Positions 1 through 10,393 of a stretch of 64,000 nucleotides of DNA are shown here, in pieces; the stretch's first letter is position 1; each line of letters starts with the position of its first letter. Source of the stretch: Arsenophonus sp052174475 (GTDB lineage: Bacteria; Pseudomonadota; Gammaproteobacteria; Enterobacterales; Enterobacteriaceae). The stretch lies in assembly GCA_052174475.1 (NCBI GenBank), contig JBQMRO010000044.1, positions 1 through 64,000 of the forward strand, written 5' to 3'. Both the position numbers and the translations under genes were made by a program. The notes under the pieces were generated by a model, which saw only the letters and a list, made by a program, of their open reading frames with translations, searched no databases and was not told the DNA's origin.

Positions 1-238
1 GGCTTTTATGATAGTGAACCTACAAAGTCGATGTATGAAAAACTGTAGTTCAAGAAAAGCAACCCTTTCAATGAAATTTAAGTTGATACAGTCTGATTAA
101 AAAGCTAGATCTGGTTAATTGGAGTTAAGGCGCTGCTCGCTAGGGTAAATAACGTTCAATTTAATGATAGAGAATAAGATTTACGAAATATTAGAATGCG
201 GGAGCCTGAGAATCATATACTATATTTGCTAATAACTC
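1..238 (+). mobile_element. IS256-family transposase relic, 3' end
   Basis: This is the decayed 3' end of an IS256 (mutator-type) element that runs in from outside the window. It aligns by eye to the C-terminal part of the better copies at 7270-8690 and 36300-37690: the stretch after the N-I-E-S type motif, the 'gcactgtagttcaagaaaa'-like segment and the terminal 'taataactc'. Stops and frameshifts fill every frame. At about 238 it abuts the middle of an IS1595-family relic, which suggests insertion into or deletion across that element. Confidence 0.7.
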
Positions 239-775
239 TTATTGAAGTCGACAAAACATTTTTCCCTGAATCCTTTAAAAGGAAGCCTTAAATTCTAGAT
301 AGGAAAACTACAAAATGATGTGGTAGAGGAGGAGATAAAAGGAAAGAACGAATTGTGTTATTATAATCGCCTAAGTTCAATAGGATCAGGTGAGCAATAG
401 ATTTTTGAAAAGTTTAATTCAGAATGTCTTAGCTGTTTTCTTGAGCTAATTATCAATAAGAGTCCATCCTTTATTCAGATGAGCTTAAATAGCACGAAAC
501 CTTTATTAACAAGCATAAGGTTAGTCACCATCGCCTAATAAGGTTGGGTAATCAGAGAGTTATTTAAGGAATTCACATTCAAAATGTAGAAATTATATTA
601 GCTAATTAAAAGGATGGCTGAGGTAGCCTTCCTATAGTATAGGAATTGTTTTATTTATCATATTATCAGACTGAAAAATAATATTTAAAACTACAACAAT
701 TGAAATATAGATGTAGCTACAAATTGCTCTATAAGAAAAGCAACAACCTTTACTAAGATAGCCTGATAATTATAG
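239..775 (+). mobile_element. IS1595-family transposase relic, C-terminal part
   Basis: Interrupted reading shows the ISXO2/IS1595 catalytic-core pattern: V-E-V-D-x-T-F-F-P-E-S-F-K-R-K, followed by a basic, glycine-rich G-R-G-G segment and K-R-K-E-R-I. The same sequence recurs at 8700-9490 and 30490-31500. The N-terminal zinc-ribbon half is missing because the IS256 relic joins directly to the V-E-V-D region. It has many stops and no intact transposase. Confidence 0.65.
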
Positions 776-1610
776 CCATATTCCCATCATTTATTTACGA
801 TGCTGTTGACTGCTCAGAAAATCGTAATCCTGATTTTCTTGTAAGAAATTTTTCTTCATCTCGATGATCTACTGGTAGATGTGCAGTTTTATGCACGAAT
901 TTCTCTGAATACTATGTTAATTTCTATCAGGCCTTAATCACTATTTAGGCAGGTATAAAAAGAGAGGAATGGTTTGCGTGAAACGAGGCAGAAAACCACA
1001 AAGCCGAAACATAAAGCAGTTCAAAAGCTATAATCCTGCTTATATGGACGTGTAGATTTACAATATATTTCGTAAACGTCAAATAAACTTGATGACGTTA
1101 TTATTCGTAGATATATAGATCAGGCTACTAAATAGATTTCATCTGTCTTTATAAGTACAAGACTCCGGTCAATGCTCGATACTTCTTACGTGATCTTAAC
1201 TGAGAATACCCAATAGATATGCATTGGGTATGTATAGACAATGCAAAGAGATTACAGGTAGCCTTTTTAGGATGTGAAAACATTCAGTTGTAGAAAAATA
1301 GGAATTCGATTGTTTATGTACAGAGCTTGATATAATAGAATACTGATTTAGCCCGCCCTATGGATCCCTTAAATAAAAGTGTATGTTTATTGATTTAATC
1401 GGCGAATAGAAAATGCGCTGTAAAGTCATTATTTTAATTCTGCTAAAAATTTTCAGATTACTTTGTGTCGATTATTTATCTGTACAATCAGGAATCACCT
1501 AATTAATATTAAGTAGTAAAACTTCATCGCCGCAGTCTATGGAGATTGGTTCAAAGTTAAACTTCAATTATTCATGAAAACTATACTATTTTCTGAGAAA
1601 ATGATATTTA
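776..1610 (+). mobile_element. IS481-family transposase relic
   Basis: This is a degraded copy of the element seen more clearly at 9500-10310. Recognisable pieces are a region equivalent to the Y-L-H-V-D integrase core and a C-terminal region ending in the P-K-L-N-F-N-Y-S type tail around 1550-1600. IS481 transposases are DDE enzymes of the rve superfamily. Every frame is broken. It lies directly behind an IS1595 relic, the same order as at 8700-10310. Confidence 0.6.
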
Positions 1611-1711
1611 GTTAATTATTAGTTTAATTTTAATTAAAAAATATTTATTGCACTGTATTATCTGTAATATGTGGTACTATAGTGGTAATCTTAATTAATC
1701 AATATGATTTA

Positions 1712-2986
1712 ATGTTATTACGTCTGTATCAAATACTTATTTACCTTATTCAACCTATCATTTGGTTAGGTTTATTGTGGCGTAGTCGTAAATCTCCACT
1801 CTATCGCAAACGTTGGTGTGAACGCTATGGTTTTTGTAATGGTAAGATTATTCCAGGCGGGATAGTATTACATGCTGTTTCAGTAGGAGAAACGTTAGCA
1901 GTTGTTCCGTTAATTAGAGCATTGCGCCATCAATATCCAACAATACCTATTACCGTTACTACCATGACCCCAACTGGATCAGAACGTGTTTTATCTGAAT
2001 TTGGTGATGATGTTCAACATGTCTATTTACCTTATGATTTAGCAAGATCTGTACGTCGTTTTCTTAATCATGCAGATCCTAAATTAACCATTATTCTTGA
2101 AACAGAACTTTGGCCAAATCTTATTTTTCAATTAAAACGACGTAAAATTCCATTAGTTATTGCTAACGCTCGTTTATCTGAACGATCAGCGTCACGTTAT
2201 CAAAAATTAGGCTATTTTATCAAAAAGTTATTGCGAAATATAACTTTAGTTGCAGCACAAAATCAAGAAGATGGCGAACGTTTTATTACACTGGGCTTAC
2301 CAAGAAAAAAATTGAATATTACAGGGAGTCTAAAGTTTGATATTTCGATTACCCCTGAGTTGATCGCAAAAGTCGTAACATTACGTCAACAATGGGTAAT
2401 TCCACACCGTCTGGTTTGGATTGCTGCCAGCACACATGAAGGAGAAGAATCAATTATATTACAGGCTCATGCTAAACTAGTAAAAGAATTTTCCAACTTA
2501 TTACTCATACTTGTTCCTCGCCACCCGGAACGTTTTATACAAGCAAAAACGTTAACCAAAAAAGCTAAATTACGCTATATTTGTCGTAGCAAAAATCAAG
2601 TTCCTAATGCGGACACTCAAGTTATTATTGGTGATACCATGGGTGAACTCATGGTACTCTATGGTATTGCGCATATTGCTTTTGTCGGAGGTAGTTTAGT
2701 TAAAAAAGGCGGGCATAATCCTTTAGAAGCAGCTGCACATGCTCTCCCTGTTTTAATGGGTCCTTATATTTTTAATTTCAAAGATATTTGTAGCAAACTA
2801 AAGCAATTAGATGGCCTTATTACAGTTAAGGATAGTGAATCCTTAACTCTTACTGTTTCTAATTTGCTTAAAGATAAAGATTTCCGTTTATACCATGGTC
2901 GTAAAGCAGCAGAAGTATTACATGAGAATAAAGGGGCATTGCAAAAATTAATAAAGCAACTAGAACCTTACTTGTCACATAATTAA
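1712..2986 (+). CDS. waaA: 3-deoxy-D-manno-octulosonic acid (Kdo) transferase WaaA
   Basis: WaaA (KdtA) adds Kdo residues from CMP-Kdo to lipid IVA at the inner face of the cytoplasmic membrane, joining lipid A to the LPS core. The 424-residue product matches the usual 425 or so. It has an N-terminal membrane anchor (about residues 5-25), then G-G-I-V-L-H-A-V-S-V-G-E-T, a conserved T-P-T-G-S-E-R motif, E-T-E-L-W-P-N, and in the C-terminal GT-B domain the G-D-T-M-G-E-L and F-V-G-G-S-L motifs and G-G-H-N-P-L-E-A-A. A GTG at 1682 would extend the frame, but the ATG at 1712 (M-L-L-R-L-Y) fits the family start. The gene is isolated: coaD, its usual neighbour in enterobacteria, is not next to it, and IS relics flank it on both sides. 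The frame is intact, so LPS inner-core synthesis is probably still active. Confidence 0.95.
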   Translation: MLLRLYQILIYLIQPIIWLGLLWRSRKSPLYRKRWCERYGFCNGKIIPGGIVLHAVSVGETLAVVPLIRALRHQYPTIPITVTTMTPTGSERVLSEFGDDVQHVYLPYDLARSVRRFLNHADPKLTIILETELWPNLIFQLKRRKIPLVIANARLSERSASRYQKLGYFIKKLLRNITLVAAQNQEDGERFITLGLPRKKLNITGSLKFDISITPELIAKVVTLRQQWVIPHRLVWIAASTHEGEESIILQAHAKLVKEFSNLLLILVPRHPERFIQAKTLTKKAKLRYICRSKNQVPNADTQVIIGDTMGELMVLYGIAHIAFVGGSLVKKGGHNPLEAAAHALPVLMGPYIFNFKDICSKLKQLDGLITVKDSESLTLTVSNLLKDKDFRLYHGRKAAEVLHENKGALQKLIKQLEPYLSHN

Positions 2987-3003
2987 CTTCTTAAATAAGA
3001 AGT
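2986..3003 (+). terminator. Hairpin at end of waaA
   Basis: A perfect 8-bp inverted repeat (ACTTCTTA / TAAGAAGT, 2-nt spacer) starts at the last base of the waaA stop codon. There is no strong T-tract after it, so it may be a weak terminator or an mRNA 3' stabiliser. Confidence 0.35.
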
Positions 3004-3111
3004 AATATTACTATATTGAATATCGCTAAATCCCATAACCAAATAGTGATTATATATCAATATCATTTAATATAGAATATTAATTTAATAAATACTACAT
3101 ATTTTATTTTT

Positions 3112-4525
3112 CTAGTTATTAGCGAATTTAGCGTATTATGATTGAATTACATTACACCATGATGCTTCATAAATGCATTTTCCATTCTTAAATTAGACGT
3201 TATTTACCAGCAGGATCAGGAGTGAAATCCTACTTAACTGCTCCTCATAGGATTCTAATCAGACGGAAGTAGATAAAACACCATTGAAATGGTTATTTTC
3301 TTGAATCACAGTGCTTCACGCGTTGACTTTGTATTCTCACTGCTGCAAAAAAGCCAATTTAATCAGCTCCATCGTTCTTATGACGCTACAGTGCGTTGAC
3401 AGGAAGGCGTAAAATGCCACCGTTTTTTTCGATTATTCTCCGGCTTCTTCATCGCTGCAGGATACACTTTTCTGAAATATCACAATAAAAGATCGAGGAT
3501 ATGATAATCAACATTATCATCTCTCTGGTAGTTAGAGCTTCCCGCAGGTCACTTTTACATTCGGTTGGATGCCTTTGAGGAGTAAAGGCAGAACATTAGC
3601 TATTTTATGCGCTCAACAATACTGGTGCTGCATACTAAGAAATATCTTTGCCATTGCACTCTAAAACTAATGCTACTATTTCCCATAGTAATCCTGAAAA
3701 TACGGTAAGTCACATACTCGCAGGTAATTAAGAAGTTCGCCCAGTTAGGTTCTGACTCTTAATAGATGTCTTCGAGTGTAATGAGTTCCTTTATGGCCAT
3801 GTGCGTATCGCCGATAATAACTACTAAGCAAAGGCGATCATCGCTCCTGACAGTAGGAGTTATGTCATCGACTAAAAAATAAACGTAGTGCGTATCGTTT
3901 AAATCAAGCAAGTACCGCATTGCTAATGCTCTTCAAGGCGTTACTGTTTTAAACTGCTAATTTTTTTGGGGCATCCACTCCTAGATAAATTATGTGCTTT
4001 TTATTAAAAAAAGCTAAAGGACTTCGTGATATCACAGATGGATTACCTCGCAGGTACAGGTATATCAGTAACTCTTCGTCATTTTTATACGCTTCAGATA
4101 AGGCGGCAGCAATGAGCTTTTTGAATCATATTTCATTGCCGGGTGTGCCCATCCTCCTTACACACCACTGACCTTAGTCATTTTAATCTCAAAATGAAAA
4201 TATCAGTCTGTATGGTTTTTTGCGGAAAATAACTGTTACGGTCGACGGCATGAGGCTTAGTTAATAAGTCGGCGTTCAGCACGTTATCGTAGCATACCTT
4301 AGAGCTCACTCTCAACGACGGTTCTATCAACTACCTAACACCATTACGGATAAGAGTTTATGAAATGGATAGTAGGTGATATCTAGTTTCGCGGGTATTT
4401 GTATGGTAGAGTTTTCATGGCACATAATCTCTATGTTATTGAAATTATTCACGAAATCAATTAGCAGAATACGCCGACATCTCTGAAAGTTCATACATAA
4501 GATATTAGGATAATTCCTCATTACT
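3112..4525 (-). mobile_element. IS256-family relic, minus strand (copy A)
   Basis: This is a nearly full-length but dead IS256 element on the minus strand. Its outer end, at about 3112, carries the 'agttattag' terminus seen at 20542 and 63543, followed by the 'gatgcttcataaa' block. The transposase 5' part lies around 4330-4520. No open frame of useful length remains. It is joined head to head with copy B at about 4525-4530, and one 45-nt block is a perfect inverted match to copy B. Confidence 0.75.
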
Positions 4526-4529
4526 CCGT

Positions 4530-5546
4530 CTTATCTGACGTGTATAAAAGCATCGAAGAGTTACTTCTATGGCCACGTACCACCCCACGATGAAACATAT
4601 CCATCGATGATTTCATGAAACTCTGGGGGTTTTTGATAAATCGCACACGATTTCTCTAGGGGGAGGGAGGGGGTACACTCCCATCAGCAAACTGAAACAG
4701 GAATGTCTTGAATACATAGGTAATACTATCTGCGTGATTTAGTAATACGCACTACGTTTATTTTTTAGTCGATGACATAACTCCTACTGCCAGGAGGCGA
4801 TGATTGCCTTTGTTTATTTCTCATTAGAGACAGCACTAAGTATGAGTATAAGAAGCTCGTTGCACTCGAAAATGTTTATTTAGAGTTAGAAACTAACTGT
4901 GCCGAACTCCTCAATATCTGGTAAGTGCGTAGCTTAATCTATCTCCAAATAGTGGTTGCTATACGGGTGACTGTGTGCTCTTAGTTTTTATGATGCAATT
5001 GCAAATATATCCCGGATACACAGCATTAATCCTGTTTGGTATATAAAATAACTAGTCTACCAATTTTATTCCTCAAAGGTATTCAATTGAATGTAAAGGT
5101 GATCTGCGGGAAGCTTTAGCTACCAGAAAGTTTATAATATTAATTATCATGTCCTCGACGTTTTATTGTAATATTTCAGATAAGTAATTCTGAATCGATG
5201 AAGAAGGTTAATAAAGATCGAAAAATAACTGTTGGCATCTTATGACTTCCCGTCAGCGCGCTGATGTCAATAAGAACAACAAATTCGATTAAATCAACTT
5301 TTGTGACGTTGAACCTATGAAGTTGATGCACGAAGCACTGTAGTTCAAGAAAAACAACAATTCAATAGTATTTAAGTTGCCTCCGTCTGCTCAGAAAAGT
5401 TGGAATCCATCTAAGGTGGAGTTATCTTCTGATCCTGTGTTGGTAAAACAACATCCACTTTAAAGATGGAAAATAGATTTATGAAGCATCAGAGTGGAAC
5501 GGTAGCATGACTGTCATGCATCAGATTTCTTACTAACTTTTATCTC
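4530..5546 (+). mobile_element. IS256-family relic, plus strand (copy B, 5'-truncated)
   Basis: The relic starts inside the transposase, at the position equivalent to L-P-P-Y-L-K-R in the copy at 7270-8690, and continues to the usual 3' terminus. The reading is broken throughout. Its 3' end stops about 9 nt from the stop codon of yacG. A G-rich block at 4659-4673 is absent from the other copies. Confidence 0.75.
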
Positions 5547-5554
5547 AAAAAGAA

Positions 5555-5707
5555 TTAGTTGATTTGAGATCCTTTTTCTTCAAAAGCCCATTCACTTAGA
5601 TCAACTAATCTACAACGGTTGCTACAAAAGGGACGATAAGGACTGCTCTTTTGCCAAATGACAATTTTATGGCAAGTTGGACATTTTACCGTGAGATTAT
5701 CTGGCAT
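5555..5707 (-). CDS. yacG: DNA gyrase inhibitor YacG, short form
   Basis: YacG is a small zinc-binding protein known in E. coli to bind GyrB and inhibit gyrase. The 50-residue frame keeps the whole zinc motif: C-P-T-C near residues 9-12, then R-P-F-C-S-N-R-C-R-L-V-D-L-S-E-W at about 25-40. E. coli YacG has about 65 residues; here the acidic, disordered tail is gone and the protein ends E-E-K-G-S-Q-I-N. The IS256 relic ends about 9 nt past the stop, so the tail was probably lost by IS-associated decay. Its ancestral partners zapD (dead) and coaE follow on the same strand in enterobacterial order. The gene is too short for ordinary ORF cut-offs. The intact zinc ligands suggest it may still work. 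Confidence 0.8.
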   Translation of the reverse strand: MPDNLTVKCPTCHKIVIWQKSSPYRPFCSNRCRLVDLSEWAFEEKGSQIN

Positions 5708-5734
5708 AATGACTCCTAACAATAGATTAATTTA

Positions 5735-6440
5735 AATAGTAACTTATCAGGTAGAATACCATTTTCCTGTCTTCATATAAGAATATGATAACAAAACATG
5801 TTTTATGTTTAGAAATTTAGAATATATGGATAGATTTATCGGTAACTTTATTCGGATCAGATTAGTATTTTTAATACTAATCTGATAAAAGCCGTTATAG
5901 ATTTTTTAGCTTGTGAATGTGTTATATTTGCAGATCAAATTTAATAGCATATTTAAATCAGAACATAATGGAAGGATACCTTCAATCTAAAAGTTATTTC
6001 TAGTTTTTATCTCTTTTATGAGTGTTTAACTATAAATGTATGGTTGGTAAATGAAAACTACAATTACTACCGGTTATACTTAACGGCTGCCGAACAATAC
6101 TAATAATTTTATCTTGCCGTAAGTGTTGAGTAATTGGTAACTATTTTTTTAAATAAGTGATATATTCTTATAATATTCTTAATCAGCATTTTCTCTGGAT
6201 TGATATCACTGCAGCATTAATTAAGTTTATTTTTTTATTTATCTTATTTTTAATAAGGTATGCACGTGTAGATCATTATGATCTCTTGGTATTCGATTAA
6301 TTCAAAAATAGAGTAAAAAACTAACTCCTACCTAATGAGGTAGGTGTTTTAAGGCAATAAATTGTTAAAATAAACACTCTTTGTGTATCAAAGAATGCAT
6401 TTTTTTCATTTAATGAATGTTCATAAATAATGCTAGAATC
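5735..6440 (-). pseudogene. zapD: Decayed zapD (cell division Z-ring-associated protein)
   Basis: The 740-bp gap between yacG and coaE matches the size of zapD (about 247 codons), and fragments of it can be read in shifting frames. Near the start: I-I-Y-E-H-S-L-N-E-K (compare F-E-H-P-L-N-E-K-M). In the middle: I-I-S-I-V-R-Q-P-L-S-I-T-G-S-N-C-S-F-H-L-P-T (compare L-V-R-Q-R-L-S-I-P-G-G-C-C-S-F-D-L-P-T). Near the end: K-H-K-T-C-F-V-I-I-F (compare G-H-K-S-R-F-A-I-R-F). Frames change and stops intervene, so no functional product is possible. ZapD bundles FtsZ filaments and is dispensable in E. coli. Confidence 0.85.
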
Positions 6441-6459
6441 AGTATTATTCATTATAAAT

Positions 6460-7068
6460 TTACTGAGAAATATTCATAGCTAATTGTAAATATTTTTGAT
6501 GTAATTTTATTACAGTTTTATTAAGTGTTAAATTGTTATCGTGATTATTAATTATATCATTAGCTTTTTGTAAGCGCCTTCTTTGACTAACTTGATTAGA
6601 TAAAATATTTTTTGCTTCTTGTTGGTTAATTCTATCACGCTTAATTATACGATTTATTTGTTCTTTTGGTGTTGCGTCAATAATTAGCACGCGATTGGCA
6701 AGATGTTCCAGATTATTTTCAATTAATAATGGAATAACCCAAACTACATAGGGGTAGTTAACTAAAGTTAACTGGCGTTGTGTTTCTTGATGTATTAAAG
6801 GATGAAGTAAATTATTTAACCAATTTTTTTCTTTTGAATTGCTAAATATTTTTTTTCTTAATTTAGTGCGATTTAAAGAGCCGTCATTATTGAGAATAAT
6901 TGAACCAAAATATTCTCTTATCATGTTAAGAGAATAAGAATTAGGCATAACAATTTGCCTTGAAATAACATCTACATCAATAATTGGTACTCCTAAAGAT
7001 GCAAATTTATCTGAAACAGTACTTTTTCCGCTTCCTATTCCGCCTGTAATAGCAATAATATAGCTCAT
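6460..7068 (-). CDS. coaE: Dephospho-CoA kinase
   Basis: CoaE phosphorylates the 3'-hydroxyl of dephospho-CoA with ATP, the last step of coenzyme A synthesis, in the cytosol. The 202-residue product (about 206 in E. coli) starts M-S-Y-I-I-A-I-T-G-G-I-G-S-G-K-S-T, a perfect P-loop, followed by I-D-V-D-V-I-S-R at about 31-38 (substrate aspartate) and a lid region with R-I-I-K-R-D near 140. A purine-rich sequence lies just upstream of the ATG. Neighbours zapD (dead) and yacG keep the ancestral coaE-zapD-yacG order. In E. coli this block lies beyond secA; here secA is over 50 kb away, so the chromosome has been rearranged. Confidence 0.95.
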   Translation of the reverse strand: MSYIIAITGGIGSGKSTVSDKFASLGVPIIDVDVISRQIVMPNSYSLNMIREYFGSIILNNDGSLNRTKLRKKIFSNSKEKNWLNNLLHPLIHQETQRQLTLVNYPYVVWVIPLLIENNLEHLANRVLIIDATPKEQINRIIKRDRINQQEAKNILSNQVSQRRRLQKANDIINNHDNNLTLNKTVIKLHQKYLQLAMNISQ

Positions 7069-7269
7069 GCATCCTCTCTTTTAAGAAAAAATATTAAATT
7101 CTAGGCAAAAGTATATTAATTTTTTATCTTTAAAGAAGTAGATTTTAACATAAAATTTTTTATTTTTAATAGTATTAATTACTTAAAAAGTAATTTTTTA
7201 ATTAAAAATTAACAAATTATATAATGAATATTAATCTAATAATTACAACTGTGAGTTAGTATTAGTTAC

Positions 7270-8690
7270 GCTTGTTTCTGGTGTAAAGATTTTAGAGATG
7301 GTAACGGGTAGCATTCTGCTGATTAATTTTATGAATGATTTTAACAACAGAGAAATGATCTGCTATAAAAAGTCTACTCTAAGGTATCCTAGAAACCAGA
7401 TATTTATACCAATCACTTGAATGAACTCATCGGTAATGCTGACAGCCAGTTTTAGGCACTGCTGTTGAGGCTAATCTCAAAACCATGCTGCGATAACCTG
7501 ATAAACCGCCTTGTCGGCTGGCGGTACGGCCATTAACCGTAACGATTATTTTCCGTTTCAAATCATACAGATTGCTATTGACGATGTTGAGATTAAACTG
7601 CTTAAAGTTAAAAGTGGAATCGCAGAGGCAACAGAATACCTTCAGTAGCTCCTTGCTACCGCCTTATCTAAAGCGTATAAAATCGTCAAAAAGTTACTGC
7701 CTATCACTTGTAACTGTACGACATTCTCTACCCGTGATTTTCACGAAACTATTGTGAGGATTCTTGATGAAAAGTGCATTATCTCTTTCTGCTAGGTGTG
7801 CACTCCATCAGTATATTGAAACAACGATGCCTTGAAGAGCATAAGCAATGGTGAAGCTTATGTGATTTAAACGATACGTGCTACATTTATTTTTGGCCGA
7901 TGAGATATACTGTTCTGTCAGGCAAAATAATCGCCTTTTCTTACTGCTTATATCGGCCTTACTAGACTATGAACGTAAGAGGAGTCTCGTTGTAATCGAA
8001 AATAGTTATTGATAACCAGAATCAAACTGGACATAACTTTTCAGTGGCTAGTGAGTACATTGCTTAAGTATATCTCACAGGCTTGCTATGGGGAGATGGT
8101 GCTCTTTGTTTTTAGAATGCAGCAGCAAAGATATTTCTGAACATACAGCACCAACACCATTAGCTACATATAATAATTAATGTCTCGCTTTCACTCCACA
8201 AAAAGCATGTAATCGAAAGTTAATAGTAAGCTGTAAGAGGTATATTAGCAGAGAGTCGTGATATGCCATTAATAAATCCATTGATATTTTGTTAGCAAAA
8301 TTTTCAGGATAAGCATCCTGCAAGGATGAAGAAGCTAAAGAAGGATCGAGAAGAACGGCTGATATTCTATACCTTCTTGTCAGCGCACTGGGCATCAATA
8401 AAAACAATAAATTTAATTGAATCGGTATTTTATGACAGTGAGTCTACGAAGCTAACTCGCGAAGCACTGTGGCTCAAGAAAAATAACTATTTAGTATTTA
8501 AGTTATTTTTTCTTGTTGCCTACTCAAAAAACTGGAATTGGAGTAAAGATATTTAGTCTTGACTTTACTGGTAAACAATATCCAATTAAGTATGCATAAC
8601 AGATTCACGAAGCACTAAGAGTGGTATGATAGAACCCTGACAGGGGGGTTCCATACACTAGATTTCTTAATAACTCACTATCTTGTTACT
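7270..8690 (+). mobile_element. IS256-family relic, plus strand, nearly complete
   Basis: Broken translation gives clear IS256/mutator transposase pieces: S-S-L-L-P-P-Y-L-K-R at about 7645-7680, and near the end A-H-W-A-S-I-K-T-I-N-L-I-E-S-V-F (8380-8430), the counterpart of E-H-W-x-x-I-R-T-T-N-P-I-E-S-x-F. Further on, Y-L-V-F-K-L matches the conserved M-V-F-K-L. The 3' terminus is 'taataactc' at about 8680. Two surviving fragments (7572-7757 and 8326-8556) are debris, not genes. Confidence 0.85.
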
Positions 8691-8699
8691 TCATAGCTA

Positions 8700-9490
8700 T
8701 GTTGGCAAAGGTTGTTGGTAGAAATCTCTTATACTGCATGAAGGATTTTTGCTACAGAGGATAGTTTGTTATGACAAAGCAAACAATTATACAGATCAAA
8801 GAGTCTCTTTTCTTACTCCCTGCTAAGATATAACTAGATTTCGTTAATTGACTCGACAATAATCTATGGACAATGTTGATTTATGCATTAAAGCAACTCA
8901 CTTCACTTTATCCTGCTCATATTGTTACAGTGAGCGTGATGTAACTGCTGAGGGAGATTAATTAGGATTACAGAGTAATATCATTGCAAAATTCCCGATT
9001 ACAGAAAAAAATTTAACATTTTTACTGAAATATTTTCTGACGAAAATACATCACAAGAATAAATGCTTTAGTTATCTGCCATGTATGTTGAATAGTTTGA
9101 CTTTATAGGAGTCAATAAAAACATAGGTTCATTTGAAAGCAGCGTTTAGAATAGTATCACCACTTTCTTGTTTCAGCGGAGATAGCTAATATAAATGCAC
9201 TAAATGCTATTATTGGAGTCGAAAAACCCTTGCCAGTGAACATGAAGTTAATTATTATTACTTAATAAGACAAGTGATCAGAAAAATTATTTGTAAGAAA
9301 TTCCATATTTAAAATATGGACAGTTATATCAGCTAATTAAAAAATAACTGAGTAGTTTCCATGTTATAAACTCGTTTATTTAAAAATTATTTGACCTGAA
9401 GAACATTGCTTAAATCATTAACAATTAAAATACAAACACATATCTACAAATTGCTCTACAAATAAAGCAACAACCTTTATTTAAGATAAC
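8700..9490 (+). mobile_element. IS1595-family relic, plus strand
   Basis: Pieces of an ISXO2/IS1595 transposase can be read in order: an N-terminal zinc-ribbon remnant with C-S-Y-C (about 8905-8935), C-M-L-N-S-L-T-L at about 9080-9105, then I-N-A-L-N-A-I-I-G-V-E near 9190-9225, where the family has I-x-E-V-D-E-T-F-F. Frameshifts are dense. The copies at 239-775, 30490-31500, 37691-38290 and 61440-61920 align to it. Confidence 0.7.
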
Positions 9491-9499
9491 ATGATGACC

Positions 9500-10310
9500 A
9501 GAGCTATCTTTCCCATCTTTTACTAAGGAGATAGGGTTGCCAGTGCAGGAAGTCATAGTCTCATTTTCTGCTAAAAATATTTTCCCTCTTAACGATCTAC
9601 TGGCAGTCGTACGTGAATTTCTGAACTCTGTTTTTTGTATCTTGGTCTGGTCAAGATAAATGTTTGTTCAGGTACGGAGTTAGGGTGGATAGCTTGCGTA
9701 AAATGAGGCTGAAAGTACTAATGTGAAGCCGTAAAGTGCTTAAAGCTATAAGCCTTGGTTAATCTGCAAGTAGATATAAATATCTTCCGCAAATACCAAA
9801 TAAAACTTCACAACGTTATCTTTTCGTAGGTATAGTATAGATCACGGCACTAGATAGGATTTTATTATTCTACTCAATGACAAGATCGCAGCTAATTCTT
9901 GATCCTTATTACGTGATCTTAACCGTGCATACCCATGGCATGCATCGGGTACTTACAGATAATAACAAAGAATTTATAGACCACTTTTTTATCTGCAAAA
10001 AGGTTCAGACATCGGAAAACATAAATTCGATTGTTTGTATGCAGAAATTGATATAGAACATCGACTTATCCTCCTATGTATTCTCAAACGAATACAATGG
10101 TCGAGAGCTTTAATGGGTGTCTTAAAGAGACACTCTAAAGCTATCATTTTAATTCTGATCAAGAGTTTGAGATCACATCTTGTTTCATATGCTTGGCTAT
10201 ATGATCAAGCATTATCCAATCAGTATTAGATAGTAAAACTCCATTGAAGTCTATGAAAGACTAGTCCAAAGTTAAATCTGAATTATTCAAAAAAACTATT
10301 TTGCCTTAAG
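9500..10310 (+). mobile_element. IS481-family relic, plus strand, best copy
   Basis: This degraded transposase is in the IS481 branch of the rve superfamily. Readable blocks include the rve-type Y-L-F-V-G-I-D segment (about 9820-9840), L-Y-A-E-I-D-I-E-H-R-L (10032-10068), matching the C-A-E-L-G-I-E-H-R-L-T motif, and Y-A-W-L-Y-D-Q (10190-10210), matching Y-V-W-L-Y-N-Q-Q-L-P. A 64-codon open stretch at 10035-10229 is part of it and not a gene. It directly follows an IS1595 relic. Confidence 0.8.
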
Positions 10311-10334
10311 TAGAAGGTAGAATTAATATTAAAA

Positions 10335-10357
10335 AAGCAAAGCTATTTGCTTATTTT
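10335..10357 (-). terminator. Rho-independent terminator of bamD
   Basis: The inverted repeat AAGCAAA / TTTGCTT has a 4-nt loop. On the minus strand, downstream of the bamD stop, it is followed by a run of T (six A on the plus strand). It is also T-rich on the other side, so it may serve both directions. Confidence 0.7.
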
Positions 10358-10393
10358 TAACCAATAAATTGTAGCGATTATTATTTATGTTTG

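Noticed and set aside
8177..8556. Two 76-codon frames, one per strand
   Set aside because: Both are pieces of the IS256 relic; the plus frame shows I-N-L-I-E-S of the transposase.
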